This document shows, piece by piece, positions 34,448 to 42,337 of a stretch of 64,000 nt of DNA (position 1 is its first letter; the number at the start of each line of letters is the position of its first letter). A program made the translations under genes and the position numbers. Origin of the DNA: Brevibacillus sedimenti (lineage in GTDB: Bacteria > Bacillota > Bacilli > Brevibacillales > Brevibacillaceae); NCBI RefSeq assembly GCF_020923495.1, contig NZ_CP064048.1, positions 1,738,501-1,802,500 of the forward strand. Reading direction: 5' to 3'. A model generated the notes under the pieces. It searched no databases, was not told the origin of the DNA, and worked only from the letters and a program-made list of their open reading frames with translations.

Positions 34448-34482
34448 AGGCTGTCCGACAAGACTGACGGACAGCCTTTTTA
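34448..34482. terminator. Bidirectional terminator between MOSC and exonuclease genes
   Basis: AGGCTGTCCG pairs with CGGACAGCCT around a 10-base loop, followed by TTTTTA. It abuts the 3' end of the convergent exonuclease gene. Confidence 0.8.
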
Positions 34483-35205
34483 TCTGAGTTCCTCGTAGAT
34501 CTCCCCCAAATCGGTATATCCCTGCTCAATCGCCTTTCTCAGGTAGATCCCCCAGAGCGAGGCGGCGGCGACGGCATCGCAGTAGGCGTGGTGACGGCGG
34601 GAGATGTGAATGCCGTGGGCGGCGCACAGGGCGTCCAGCGAGCTGTTGCCGATCACCTCGCCAGACACGCGGACCAACAGCATGGTGTCCAGCAGCCGAT
34701 GCGTAAACCGCCGGCGGCCATGTTTCCATAACGCCGCCCGAAAAAACTGCCGCTCGTGGCGGGAGTGGTGGGCGACCAGCGGCCGGTCGCCGACAAACTG
34801 GAAAAAGCGCTGGAGCGCGGCAGCCGGATCGGGCGCGGTGCGAACCATCTCGTCGCGTATCCCGGTAAGGGAGGCGATGTGGGGAGGAATCGGCCGGCCG
34901 GGGTCGACCAGGCTGTAAAACGATTCTCCCAAAAGCAGTTGGTCTCCCCGCATCGCCACGGCACCGATGGAGAGGATGGTGTCACCGCGGTCAGGGGAAA
35001 AGCCAGTCGTCTCCAGATCGACGACGACCACTTCCAAATCGGCGAGCGGCAGCCGGCCCTCCGCTTCCTTTCGTTCGCGCCGCAGCGAGCGGAGAAAGGC
35101 GATTAGCCCCGGATTGCCAAGGTTCCGGTCCGCTGACGGCATTCGAACTGTCTCAGCGGCCCGGCTCATCTGCCGCAAGCGTTCCCACAGGTCTCTGGTG
35201 TGCAT
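34480..35205 (-). CDS. DEDDh 3'-5' exonuclease (DnaQ-like)
   Basis: The 241-residue protein has the exonuclease I motif VVVVDLETTG (Asp63, Glu65), exonuclease II in the LVAHHSRHERQFF region and the exonuclease III motif HHAYCDAVAA with the general-base His and last Asp. The N-terminal 50 residues are basic and have no clear domain. It digests DNA or RNA from the 3' end; its target is unknown. It is 12 bp downstream of the GlnD-like gene and probably in the same operon as amt. Confidence 0.87.
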   Translation of the reverse strand: MHTRDLWERLRQMSRAAETVRMPSADRNLGNPGLIAFLRSLRRERKEAEGRLPLADLEVVVVDLETTGFSPDRGDTILSIGAVAMRGDQLLLGESFYSLVDPGRPIPPHIASLTGIRDEMVRTAPDPAAALQRFFQFVGDRPLVAHHSRHERQFFRAALWKHGRRRFTHRLLDTMLLVRVSGEVIGNSSLDALCAAHGIHISRRHHAYCDAVAAASLWGIYLRKAIEQGYTDLGEIYEELR

Positions 35206-35217
35206 GCCGGCACCTCC

Positions 35218-36384
35218 CTACTCCGGGTACGCGGCCAGCATTTTTTTTGTCCATTTCTGCAGCCGCAGCGCCAGCTTCATTGCCTCGCGCAGCATTGAGA
35301 GCGTATCTGACGACAGTTCCGACAGTTTGACGTAGCTGTTGCTGGCGTAGGTGCCGTCCCGCCAGTGCAGCGGAGCGATCAGCCTAAGGCCCAGCAGCAG
35401 CCGGAAGTGGTGCTCCACCTCCCGGCAGAACGCCACCGGCCAGATGCCTGCTTCCCGCAGGGCAGCCAGCCGCTCCAGCGTGGAGGCGGCGTGAATGCCG
35501 TGAGCCAGGGCGAAGTGGCGGACGACGTTGACGATCGGCAGATACACACCGTATTTCAGGTTGATCGCGCCCTGATAGCGGCCGGTGATGTCCGGAGCGA
35601 TCCGGCCCAACCACGTGAGCGGAATCCGGTGGAAGCGGGTGTTGCTCACAAGCCTGCCGATCAGAATCGGGTTGTGGGCGAGCAGCCTCCGGTACTGCTT
35701 GATCAGCGGGGCGACCACATCCGGCTCCCCCCAGAGGATGCGGGCGTCGCCCACCAACAGGAGATAGCGGGTGTGCTCCCACACCGGATCGGCAGCCCAG
35801 GCGGCGAGGCGCTCCATCCATTGGTCCGTGCTGCCGCGCCAGCGGGCCGACACGCAGGTGACGTTGCCCCGGCAGGGCGGATAGCCTACTTGTTCCAAGC
35901 CCTGCACGATGGCAGCCCCCAGCAGGTGAAAGTAGTTTTCCACACGCTCCATCTCCCGTTTGTCCATGCCGTCCGGAATCCGGTAGACAAGTCCGTTGTC
36001 CTGATCGCTGATGACGGCCTGCTCGCTTCGCCCGCCGCTGCCAAACTGGAGAAAGGCGAACGGGACGGGCGGCGTGCCTACGCCCATTTTCGCCAGGTGG
36101 CGCACGGCGAGCAGCACGCCCTGGCGGATCACCTTGTCGTGGATCAGATTGACAGTCACGGCGTACGGTGCCATTTCCCCAGCCCGATTCATCCCTTCCA
36201 ACCGGTACAGGTCCAAGAGCTCCCGGCGCAGGGAGAGCAGTTCCTGAAACGAACCGGCGTCCGCGATGCGGTGACAATCCTCAAGTGAGAGAATGAGTGG
36301 ATCGCCTTTGTGGGGCGGAAACGTAAGGGCGTTCCGATTGCAGCAGTTCGGGATATCCGTATCCCCCGTGTTCGCTAAGGTCAA
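35218..36384 (-). CDS. GlnD-like DUF294 nucleotidyltransferase-domain protein
   Basis: The 388-residue protein has a nucleotidyltransferase core with GSGGRSEQ (residues 115-122) and Asp127 and Asp129, and a DUF294_C helical region (about 235-380). The fold is that of GlnD, which modifies PII proteins, but the HD and ACT domains of GlnD are absent. The TTG start at 36384 has AGAGGTGAT at about 8 bp and lies 104 bp inside the 3' end of amt; this long overlap suggests coupling. It may be a nitrogen-status regulator, although its substrate is unknown and no PII gene is in the window. Confidence 0.8.
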   Translation of the reverse strand: MTLANTGDTDIPNCCNRNALTFPPHKGDPLILSLEDCHRIADAGSFQELLSLRRELLDLYRLEGMNRAGEMAPYAVTVNLIHDKVIRQGVLLAVRHLAKMGVGTPPVPFAFLQFGSGGRSEQAVISDQDNGLVYRIPDGMDKREMERVENYFHLLGAAIVQGLEQVGYPPCRGNVTCVSARWRGSTDQWMERLAAWAADPVWEHTRYLLLVGDARILWGEPDVVAPLIKQYRRLLAHNPILIGRLVSNTRFHRIPLTWLGRIAPDITGRYQGAINLKYGVYLPIVNVVRHFALAHGIHAASTLERLAALREAGIWPVAFCREVEHHFRLLLGLRLIAPLHWRDGTYASNSYVKLSELSSDTLSMLREAMKLALRLQKWTKKMLAAYPE

Positions 36385-37621
36385 GGCCCATCACCTCTTC
36401 TTCTTCGGTTACGCGAAGTCCCATCGTTTTCTTCATGATGGCGAGAATGACGTACGAAGCGACAAGCACATACACCAGCGCGGCAAATACACCCAACGCC
36501 TGAACGCCCAGTTGGTGGAAGCCGCCGCCGTAGAACAGGCCCGGCATCCCGACGCCCACTTTTTCGACCAGGGCGGGAGCGGCAAAAAAGCCGTTGGACA
36601 GCGTTCCCCAGATGCCGGCGATGCCGTGGACGGAGAAGGCGTAGATTGGATCGTCAATGCCCATCCGATCAAACCAGATGGCAGTATAGAATGTAAGAAT
36701 ACCTGCCACGGACCCGATGGCAATCGCAGCCCACGGTTCCACAAACGCGCAGGAAGCGGTGATTGCCACCAGGGCGGCCAGCACGCCGTTCAGCATGCTC
36801 GGGATGTCTGCTTTCCCCGTGACAGCCCACGCGATGACCAGAGCGGCAACCGCACCGGACGCGGCCGCGAGGTTGGTCGTCAGCGCCACATGGCCAAAGA
36901 GGCCGGAGACGGAGCCAAACGCAGACCCCGCGTTGAAGCCAAACCAGCCAATCCACAAGATGATGACCCCCAGCGTGGTGTAGACCTGATTGTGACCGGG
37001 TATCAAGTTGGAACTGCCGTCTTTGTTGTACTTGCCGAGGCGCGGCTTGAGCAGGATGGTGGCGACGAGAGCGGCGGTTGCTCCGGTCAGGTGGACGACC
37101 GTCGATCCGGCAAAATCCTGTTTGCCGTGTTCCGCCAGCCATCCGCCCCCCCAGATCCAATGGCCGACAACCGGATAAATTAAGATCGTATACAATATTC
37201 CGAAAACGACGTAGACAGAAAGTTTGGCGCGCTCGGCGAAGCCGCCCCAGGCGATGGAGAGGGAGACGCCGGCAAAAGCCAGTTGAAACAGGAACTTGAT
37301 CCCGACCGGAATGTTGGCGAAGGAAAGGGATTCGTAGGCCGCAGCCGCCTGTTCCTCCGTTCCGTTGAAGAAAAAGCCGGTCAGTCCGATGAACGAATTG
37401 CCGTTGCCAAACGTCAGGCCGAAGCCCAGGGCCCAAAACGCCAAGGTGCAGATTCCAAACGTCAGGACCGTCTTGCCGGCGATGTGTCCGGCGTTTTTCA
37501 TGCGCGTCGACCCAGCCTCCAACAGCGCGAATCCGGCCTGCATGAAGATCACCAAAATGGCGGAGACCATCACCCAGGTGGCATCCACTGCGGAAGCGAG
37601 AAGAGGCAGTGTCGGTTCCAT
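36281..37621 (-). CDS. amt: Ammonium transporter, Amt family
   Basis: The 446-residue protein has eleven membrane helices and typical Amt motifs such as MQAGFALLEAGSTRMKN, GHWIWGGGWLAEHG, DFAGSTVVHLTG (with a pore-adjacent His) and DDPIYAFSVHGIAGIWGT (second pore His). The C-terminal tail (GLDLSEHGGYGYPE) is the cytoplasmic part that binds PII. I chose the ATG at 37621, with AAAGGAG at 9 bp; a GTG at 37630 is too close to that site. Two TnrA/GlnR boxes lie just upstream, so nitrogen control is likely. There is no nrgB/PII gene next to it; the GlnD-like gene takes that place. Confidence 0.93.
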   Translation of the reverse strand: MEPTLPLLASAVDATWVMVSAILVIFMQAGFALLEAGSTRMKNAGHIAGKTVLTFGICTLAFWALGFGLTFGNGNSFIGLTGFFFNGTEEQAAAAYESLSFANIPVGIKFLFQLAFAGVSLSIAWGGFAERAKLSVYVVFGILYTILIYPVVGHWIWGGGWLAEHGKQDFAGSTVVHLTGATAALVATILLKPRLGKYNKDGSSNLIPGHNQVYTTLGVIILWIGWFGFNAGSAFGSVSGLFGHVALTTNLAAASGAVAALVIAWAVTGKADIPSMLNGVLAALVAITASCAFVEPWAAIAIGSVAGILTFYTAIWFDRMGIDDPIYAFSVHGIAGIWGTLSNGFFAAPALVEKVGVGMPGLFYGGGFHQLGVQALGVFAALVYVLVASYVILAIMKKTMGLRVTEEEEVMGLDLSEHGGYGYPELLQSERPYVSAPQRRSTHSLT

Positions 37622-37640
37622 GTAATCCACTCCTTTTTTG

Positions 37641-37687
37641 TGTCAGATAATCTGACATGTTAATTTTTTATGTTAGATTATATGACG
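37641..37687 (-). promoter_or_regulatory. Two TnrA/GlnR boxes upstream of amt
   Basis: TGTCAGATAATCTGACA (37641-37657) matches the TnrA/GlnR consensus TGTNANAWWWTNTNACA fully. TGTTAGATTATATGACG (37671-37687) matches at all but the last base. They are 30 bp apart, three helix turns, and directly upstream of the amt ribosome-binding site. Confidence 0.85.
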
Positions 37688-37868
37688 TGAGATGGTGGAA
37701 TGCAATCATTTTTTCGCAAGGCTCGTACATCTCTGCAAAGAGATGAAATGATGACAATCACTGCACCGTCCGGGACGAACATGTCGGTGTCGGGTTAAGG
37801 TACACGTCAAGATGGATCCGAAATGATACAATAAAACAAAATATGGGAATCCCTGGGGGGAGCATCTG

Positions 37869-38260
37869 ATGGGAACCAATCTGTATCTTGTGCGGCACGC
37901 CCATTCCGTTTATACGCCGGATGAAAGAAACCGGCCATTGTCCGAGCGCGGCTGCCTGGACGCGAAAAAAGTAACCGAATTGCTCAAGCGGAAAAACGTC
38001 GATCATGTCATATCAAGTCCGTACAGACGAGCGATTCAAACCGTCGAAGGCATAGCACATTCCATTGGGAAAGCGGTGGAGATCGAGGAAGGGTTCAAGG
38101 AAAGAATCTTGTCTGATAAACCCGTGGAGGATTTTCAATACGCTGTCGCACGGGTGTGGGAAGACGAGCATTCTGGCAACAACTTTCCATGCCCGATATC
38201 TACCGATTGTCATTTGACGGCACAGAATTGCGGGAGGTCAGCAGGGTGTGGGAAGGATGA
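37869..38260 (+). pseudogene. Histidine phosphatase (phosphoglycerate mutase-like) remnant with internal deletion
   Basis: The first part codes for a normal start, LYLVRHAHS (catalytic RHxH), RPLSERG and VISSPYRRAIQT, up to about residue 106. Then the frame changes. From 38189, in another frame, MPDIYRLSFDGTELREVSRVWEG matches the usual C-terminus of this family and stops at 38258-38260. The middle segment with the second catalytic His (GTHG type) is missing. The original frame runs on to 38459 without family similarity. A deletion of roughly 60-70 codons with frameshift explains this. Confidence 0.75.
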
Positions 38261-38302
38261 CAAAACGGGTAACTGCGGGAAGCGATTCGCTCCGTCGGTA
38301 CC

Positions 38303-38331
38303 AAAACAGCCGCCTTGTATAAGACGGCTGT
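38303..38331 (-). terminator. Hairpin terminator between phosphatase remnant and small gene
   Basis: CAGCCGCCTT pairs with AAGACGGCTG with one mismatch and a 4-base loop. On the minus strand it is followed by TTTTGG and would end the small gene at 38350-38508. Confidence 0.65.
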
Positions 38332-38349
38332 TTGAGAGACAAGCGGTCC

Positions 38350-38508
38350 TTACATGGGCCGGGGCTCGGGCTGCTCCTTCTGCTTGCGCTGCTGCGAAGT
38401 TCCCTGGTTGTCTTCCGTGTGCGTGTCGTCAGCGATTGTGCTGCTCGTCAGGCCGGTGACAGCCAAGCCTTTCTGGTTCAAATTTTTGGCGCTTTTCCAC
38501 TGTGCCAT
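38350..38508 (-). CDS. Small hydrophilic protein of unknown function
   Basis: A 52-residue frame starts with MAQWKSAKNLNQKGLAVTG and ends in QPEPRPM. AAAGGAG lies 8 bp before the ATG, and a hairpin terminator follows the stop. It is rich in Gln, Thr and charged residues with no membrane segment. I do not recognise it; the composition recalls short spore proteins of Bacillales. Confidence 0.55.
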   Translation of the reverse strand: MAQWKSAKNLNQKGLAVTGLTSSTIADDTHTEDNQGTSQQRKQKEQPEPRPM

Positions 38509-38659
38509 GGTGCACGCTCCTTTCCCCCTGGTTCACCTCTAGCTTCCCCCGGCAGGCGTCTGTGTTACGCAGCCAGATGTTCCCGGCGGTCTATTTCCGG
38601 CCGCTTATGTAACGGGTATACTAAACGTATCACCTCGCTGGAAAAGGAGGCGTGGCCGC

Positions 38660-39046
38660 GTGGAAGAACGTGTCATTATTGTCGAGGGAAAAACGGACAG
38701 GGAGCGGCTTCTGCAGGTTTTGGCCGAACCGGTATTGATTTACTGCACATACGGGTCGTACAGCGCGGACAAGGCGGGGCGGCTTGCGGAAAAACTGGAG
38801 ACGGCCGACGAGGTGTACGTGTTTACGGATGAGGACCACAGCGGAAAAAAATTGCGCAGGCAGCTATCGGACGATTTTCCCCACGCCCAGCATTTGCATA
38901 CAAGGCGGATGTTTGCCCAGGTGGCCAACACACCGTTGGATGTGCTGGCCGAAATTCTGGAGCGGGCGGGCTTTCAGGTGCAGGACCGACAGCGGGACCC
39001 GGAAGTTTGGCCGGACGGGGATAAGAAGCGGCCGCAGGGGCAATAA
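38660..39046 (+). CDS. TOPRIM-domain protein, YusF type
   Basis: The 128-residue protein is almost wholly a TOPRIM domain: IIVEGKTDRERL (Glu motif) and VFTDEDHSGKKLRRQL (DxD-type motif). It resembles the small stand-alone TOPRIM proteins of Bacillus such as YusF and part of RnmV, but is shorter than RNase M5. Metal-dependent nucleic-acid cleavage or binding is possible; no target is known. The GTG start has AAAGGAGG at 9 bp. Confidence 0.78.
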   Translation: MEERVIIVEGKTDRERLLQVLAEPVLIYCTYGSYSADKAGRLAEKLETADEVYVFTDEDHSGKKLRRQLSDDFPHAQHLHTRRMFAQVANTPLDVLAEILERAGFQVQDRQRDPEVWPDGDKKRPQGQ

Positions 39047-39081
39047 CAACAGTATCTGCACAAGTGGGAGGTGTCTGTTGG

Positions 39082-39288
39082 TTGCGCAGTCTGGTCGCCT
39101 TTATCAACCGGATGAACATCGGGATCTGGCTGTTGGGCATTTTTGTCGCTCACGTCCTGCTCTACCTGTTATTGGGGACCGCCACCTGGCTGGCCACATC
39201 GCTCCTGGCTACGGCGTTTTACGGCCTCGTGCTGCTGGTGGCCAAACTGGTGGCCAGCCGGTACGGAGACAAGGAGCACATAAAGTGA
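39082..39288 (+). CDS. Small membrane protein
   Basis: The 68-residue product has two or three hydrophobic stretches (IGIWLLGIFVAHVLLYLLLG, ATSLLATAFYGLVLLVAKLVA) and a basic end. I chose the TTG at 39082, which has GGGAGGTG at 9 bp, over the GTG at 39064 that overlaps that site. Function unknown. It follows the TOPRIM gene by 35 bp. Confidence 0.55.
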   Translation: MRSLVAFINRMNIGIWLLGIFVAHVLLYLLLGTATWLATSLLATAFYGLVLLVAKLVASRYGDKEHIK

Positions 39289-39292
39289 AAGA

Positions 39293-39313
39293 GCCGGCGG
39301 CAGCGCCGGCTTA
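39293..39313. terminator. Hairpin between the small membrane protein and uppP
   Basis: AGCCGGCG pairs with CGCCGGCT around a short loop, followed by TATTGTTTG. It can serve both convergent genes. Confidence 0.6.
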
Positions 39314-39321
39314 TTGTTTGG

Positions 39322-40104
39322 CTATCCGCCGAAATACTGCATGCCGAGGATGATAATGCCCAGGATCCAGACGTAAACGGCAAAGCCTTTCATCGAGCCG
39401 GTGCTGATGATCTTCAGCATCCAGCGTATGGCCACGTATCCGGCGATGGCGGCACACATCGTACCCACCAGCATCGGAATCATCGCGGCCGTTTCCACCG
39501 GTTGCCTGACCAGCTTGAGCGTCTGCAGTCCGGTAGCTCCCAGAATGGCCGGAAGCGACAGCAAAAAAGAAAAGCGAGCTGCATCGGCGCGATTGATGCC
39601 GCGCATAAGCGAACCGGCAATTGTCAGGCCGGAGCGGGAGATGGCGGGCAGGATGGCGGCGCCTTGCAGCGTACCGATGATCAGGGCGTCTGTGTAGTTG
39701 ATCTCGTCGAACTTCCGCGTCCCCCTGCGCATTGATTCCACTCCCCAGATAATCACGCCGGTGGCGAGAAACTCCCACCCGATCGTCACACCGGTCCGGG
39801 AAATCTCCTCAAAATAGTCTTCAAATGTCAGGCCGATGACGGCAGTGGGAATGGTGCCGACGACCAGCAGGCGGGCCAGTTTGCCGGTCGGGTTAATCAG
39901 GACGTGACGAATCTCCGGCCAAAACACAATGACGACGGCGATCAGCGTCCCAAAGTGAAGCATCGTGTCAAAGAGCAGGCCGGCTTCCTGCAGACCGAAC
40001 AGCTTGCGGAACAGCACCAGATGACCGGTGCTGGAAATCGGCAGGAACTCCGTCAACCCCTGAACAATGCCGAGAATGATATGTTCCAGAAGCACAAGCA
40101 TCAC
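39322..40104 (-). CDS. uppP: Undecaprenyl-diphosphatase UppP (BacA)
   Basis: The 260-residue membrane enzyme releases phosphate from undecaprenyl diphosphate so that the lipid carrier can be reused in cell wall synthesis. It shows the active-site motif TEFLPISSTGH (about residues 18-28) and the AISRSGLTIAGSL motif with the second catalytic Ser/Arg. Eight hydrophobic segments are visible. The start is GTG or ATG, one codon apart, after GGGAG. The 233-bp gap upstream to cvfB shows no other clear feature. Confidence 0.94.
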   Translation of the reverse strand: MMLVLLEHIILGIVQGLTEFLPISSTGHLVLFRKLFGLQEAGLLFDTMLHFGTLIAVVIVFWPEIRHVLINPTGKLARLLVVGTIPTAVIGLTFEDYFEEISRTGVTIGWEFLATGVIIWGVESMRRGTRKFDEINYTDALIIGTLQGAAILPAISRSGLTIAGSLMRGINRADAARFSFLLSLPAILGATGLQTLKLVRQPVETAAMIPMLVGTMCAAIAGYVAIRWMLKIISTGSMKGFAVYVWILGIIILGMQYFGG

Positions 40105-40337
40105 GAGTCGCTCCCATCTATTTAGACTGGAAATAACTGCTGGTAATTACGACAGTCGTCATCAGTTGGTTACACATCAAAACAGGTACAACCGGTACAA
40201 TCCATACATATTGCAACCGTCGGCCGGACTTGCCTGATTAGCCGAATTTTCTGCGGGATGGGCAAAAAGGTGTGGAATGGATTGCCGCCGGTTGGGTATA
40301 GTTAGGATGCAAACAGGAGAGAGAGGAAAGGACGCAA

Positions 40338-41237
40338 ATGAACAAGAGGCACAACAAAAACCGGGTGCACACCGCTCTGACCCACCTCCAGGCGGGCATG
40401 ACCGTGACGATGACGGTGGCGCGGCAGACGGATTTCGGCTATTTTCTTCACGAGGGAGAGGCGGAGGTGTTTCTCCACCGGAGCGAAGCAGACGGTCCGC
40501 TCCGGGTCGGTGAAGAGGTGGACGTCTTTCTCTACCACGACCATGAAAATCGATTGGCGGCTACCATGCAGATGCCCTATGTATCGTGGGGCGAGTACGG
40601 CTGGCTGGAAGTGGTGGATGTGTCCCCGCGCCTGGGCGTATTTTTGGATAACGGCATCAAGAAGCACCTGCTGCTGTTCGTGGACGATCTCCCCAAGATG
40701 CGGCAGGAATGGCCTCGCGCGGGTGACCGCCTGCTGGTGACGCTGAAGCGGGACAAGCAGGGACGTCTGCTGGCCAGGCCGGTGTCGGAGGAGGAAATCA
40801 GCCGGATTGCGGTCCCGGCCGACAACGACATGCACAACAAGTGGGTGGAAGGCACGGTCTACAAAGTGATCCAGGAGGGAGCGTTCCTGTTTACGGACGA
40901 CGAGCACGTGCTGTTCGTCCACCGCGACGAGATGACGGAACCGCTTCGCCTGGGGCAGTCGGTCCGCTGCCGAGTGAGCTACGTGCGCGCAGACGGCCGG
41001 TTGAACGGCTCGATGCATGCGCGCAAGGAAGTCCGGTACGCAGAAGACGCGGACAAGCTTCTCCACTACCTGATCGACCGGGGCGGAGCGATGCCGTACA
41101 CGGACGACACCCCGGCCGACATCATCCGGGAGAAGTTCGCGATGAGCAAGTCAGCCTTCAAGCGGGCCCTGGGCAAGCTGATGAAGGAGCAAAAGGTGGA
41201 GCAGGACGAAGGCTGGACAAGATTGATTCGCAAGTAA
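40338..41237 (+). CDS. cvfB: CvfB/YitL-type S1 RNA-binding protein
   Basis: The 299-residue protein has tandem S1-like OB domains (about residues 20-75, 80-145 and 160-225) and a C-terminal winged helix (about 230-299, YLIDRGGAMPYTDDTPADIIREKFAMSKSAFKRALGKLMKE). This is the CvfB family, which binds RNA and affects virulence or global gene expression in staphylococci. AGGAAAGGA precedes the ATG. Its terminator (41242-41265) is the flank of repeat remnant E. Confidence 0.87.
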   Translation: MNKRHNKNRVHTALTHLQAGMTVTMTVARQTDFGYFLHEGEAEVFLHRSEADGPLRVGEEVDVFLYHDHENRLAATMQMPYVSWGEYGWLEVVDVSPRLGVFLDNGIKKHLLLFVDDLPKMRQEWPRAGDRLLVTLKRDKQGRLLARPVSEEEISRIAVPADNDMHNKWVEGTVYKVIQEGAFLFTDDEHVLFVHRDEMTEPLRLGQSVRCRVSYVRADGRLNGSMHARKEVRYAEDADKLLHYLIDRGGAMPYTDDTPADIIREKFAMSKSAFKRALGKLMKEQKVEQDEGWTRLIRK

Positions 41238-41241
41238 AAAG

Positions 41242-41347
41242 ACGGGTCCCTAAACAGGGGCCCGTCAGTGTGTAGACGAAGTCCGTGGTGCATGGGGTGA
41301 TGGGGGCGACTCGCTTGGCCCATCCCGCCGTGCGATAATACATTGTC
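41242..41347 (-). repeat. Remnant of the terminator-targeting repeat, copy E
   Basis: After the cvfB terminator (ACGGGTCCC, loop, GGGGCCCGT; 41242-41265), the sequence CAGTGTGTAGACGAAGTCCGTGG matches the C/D-type end. About 40 bp on, it jumps to CTCGCTTGGCCCATCC and TGCGAT, which lie some 200 bp further inside full copies. The other end and the second terminator copy are missing. A short ACTCGCT-type repeat at the junction suggests deletion by slippage. Confidence 0.75.
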
Positions 41348-41654
41348 AAAAAGTAAAACCAAAATATATATTCTGTTCGCTATAGAGCTTCTCCACTCTG
41401 CTTTGTACTCTGTGGCTCTGAATAAAGCAGGTAGAGCAACCGCAAATTTGCGACATACCATCATCAATGATAATGTGAGTGTATGAGCGGTTCCCATCGG
41501 GAGCTTTGCCAGGCAACGCCAAGTAATGCTCAACGATTTCGTGGTACATCGTTTCATGATGCAACTGTGAGTGTATAACGTAGACATTTTCCCCCTCATG
41601 ACTCCAATGTTTTTCATTCAGATTCAATTCGTAGCTGCATTCGGGACATTTCAT
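41346..41654 (-). CDS. Small putative zinc-ribbon protein
   Basis: The 102-residue product starts MKCPECSYEL and has a second cysteine group CGCSTC near the middle, so it may bind zinc. It also has many His and Glu residues (HHETMYHEIVEHY). I do not recognise the family. The ATG at 41654 is 10 bp from a G-rich site; another ATG at 41663 is nearly touching it. It is more AT-rich than its neighbours. Its stop codon uses bases at the edge of repeat remnant E, so the original C-terminus may have been changed. Confidence 0.5.
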   Translation of the reverse strand: MKCPECSYELNLNEKHWSHEGENVYVIHSQLHHETMYHEIVEHYLALPGKAPDGNRSYTHIIIDDGMSQICGCSTCFIQSHRVQSRVEKLYSEQNIYFGFTF

Positions 41655-41744
41655 AAAAGTCATACCCCCCCGGAAAAATTCATTAATGGAATAGATTACA
41701 AATTTTGATATTTTAATAGTGACCACGAGAGGAGGAGGTTGGCA

Positions 41745-42086
41745 ATGAAAAGCAACTGGTTTCAAATATGGGTAGGTATTTTACTTTCGATACTTACAGT
41801 GGCGGTTGTTTACGGAATTGTTTCGATTGCAGAGACTGCAAAAGAGACGTCAAGAGAAATCATCTATCATCTTCAGACGAAACCGCAGTTATCAGAGCCG
41901 CTCTTCGCTCAGGATGGGGCGTTGTCCAGCGGTGATGCTGTCATCTTGCATTCCACTTTGGAAGATGGCAGCAGGTTTTTATGGATATATGACACCAAGA
42001 GCAAAAAGATGGTTCTGTACCGATTTACACTCGACGGATCCGTTTATAAAAAAGGTGAAAAAATTCTTGAGCAAATGTTAGAGTAA
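41745..42086 (+). CDS. Single-pass membrane protein of unknown function
   Basis: The 113-residue product has one N-terminal hydrophobic segment (about residues 6-28) and a polar domain ending in KKGEKILEQMLE that would lie outside the cell. GAGGAGG lies 8 bp before the ATG. It is divergent from the zinc-ribbon gene, and both are AT-rich compared with their surroundings. No known domain was recognised. Confidence 0.6.
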   Translation: MKSNWFQIWVGILLSILTVAVVYGIVSIAETAKETSREIIYHLQTKPQLSEPLFAQDGALSSGDAVILHSTLEDGSRFLWIYDTKSKKMVLYRFTLDGSVYKKGEKILEQMLE

Positions 42087-42208
42087 CAAGCTGTGTTTAA
42101 CCGTTTTCAGCTTCCGATTTGGCCAAACCACCCCGTGAAACATGAAGGGAAATCCAAGACCCTTATTCACCCCATTGGACAATACTGATGCAGCGTGATA
42201 AAAAAATG

Positions 42209-42256
42209 TAGCTCTCCGACTTGGCCCGTCTGGGATAAGAGGAGAGCTATTTTTTT
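42209..42256 (+). terminator. Terminator of the single-pass membrane protein gene
   Basis: TAGCTCTCC pairs with GGAGAGCTA around a long loop and is followed by seven T. An A-run before the stem lets it act both ways. Confidence 0.75.
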
Positions 42257-42261
42257 GACTG

Positions 42262-42312
42262 CTTCGCGTAAAAAAGAAACAGGCTGTCGAAATGGCATCG
42301 ACAGCCTGTAGT
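42262..42312 (-). terminator. Terminator of the TRAP operon
   Basis: On the minus strand, ACAGGCTGTCGA pairs with TCGACAGCCTGT, followed by TTCTTTTTTA. Confidence 0.85.
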
Positions 42313-42337
42313 TTTATAAAACCATCTAGCACCTGGC

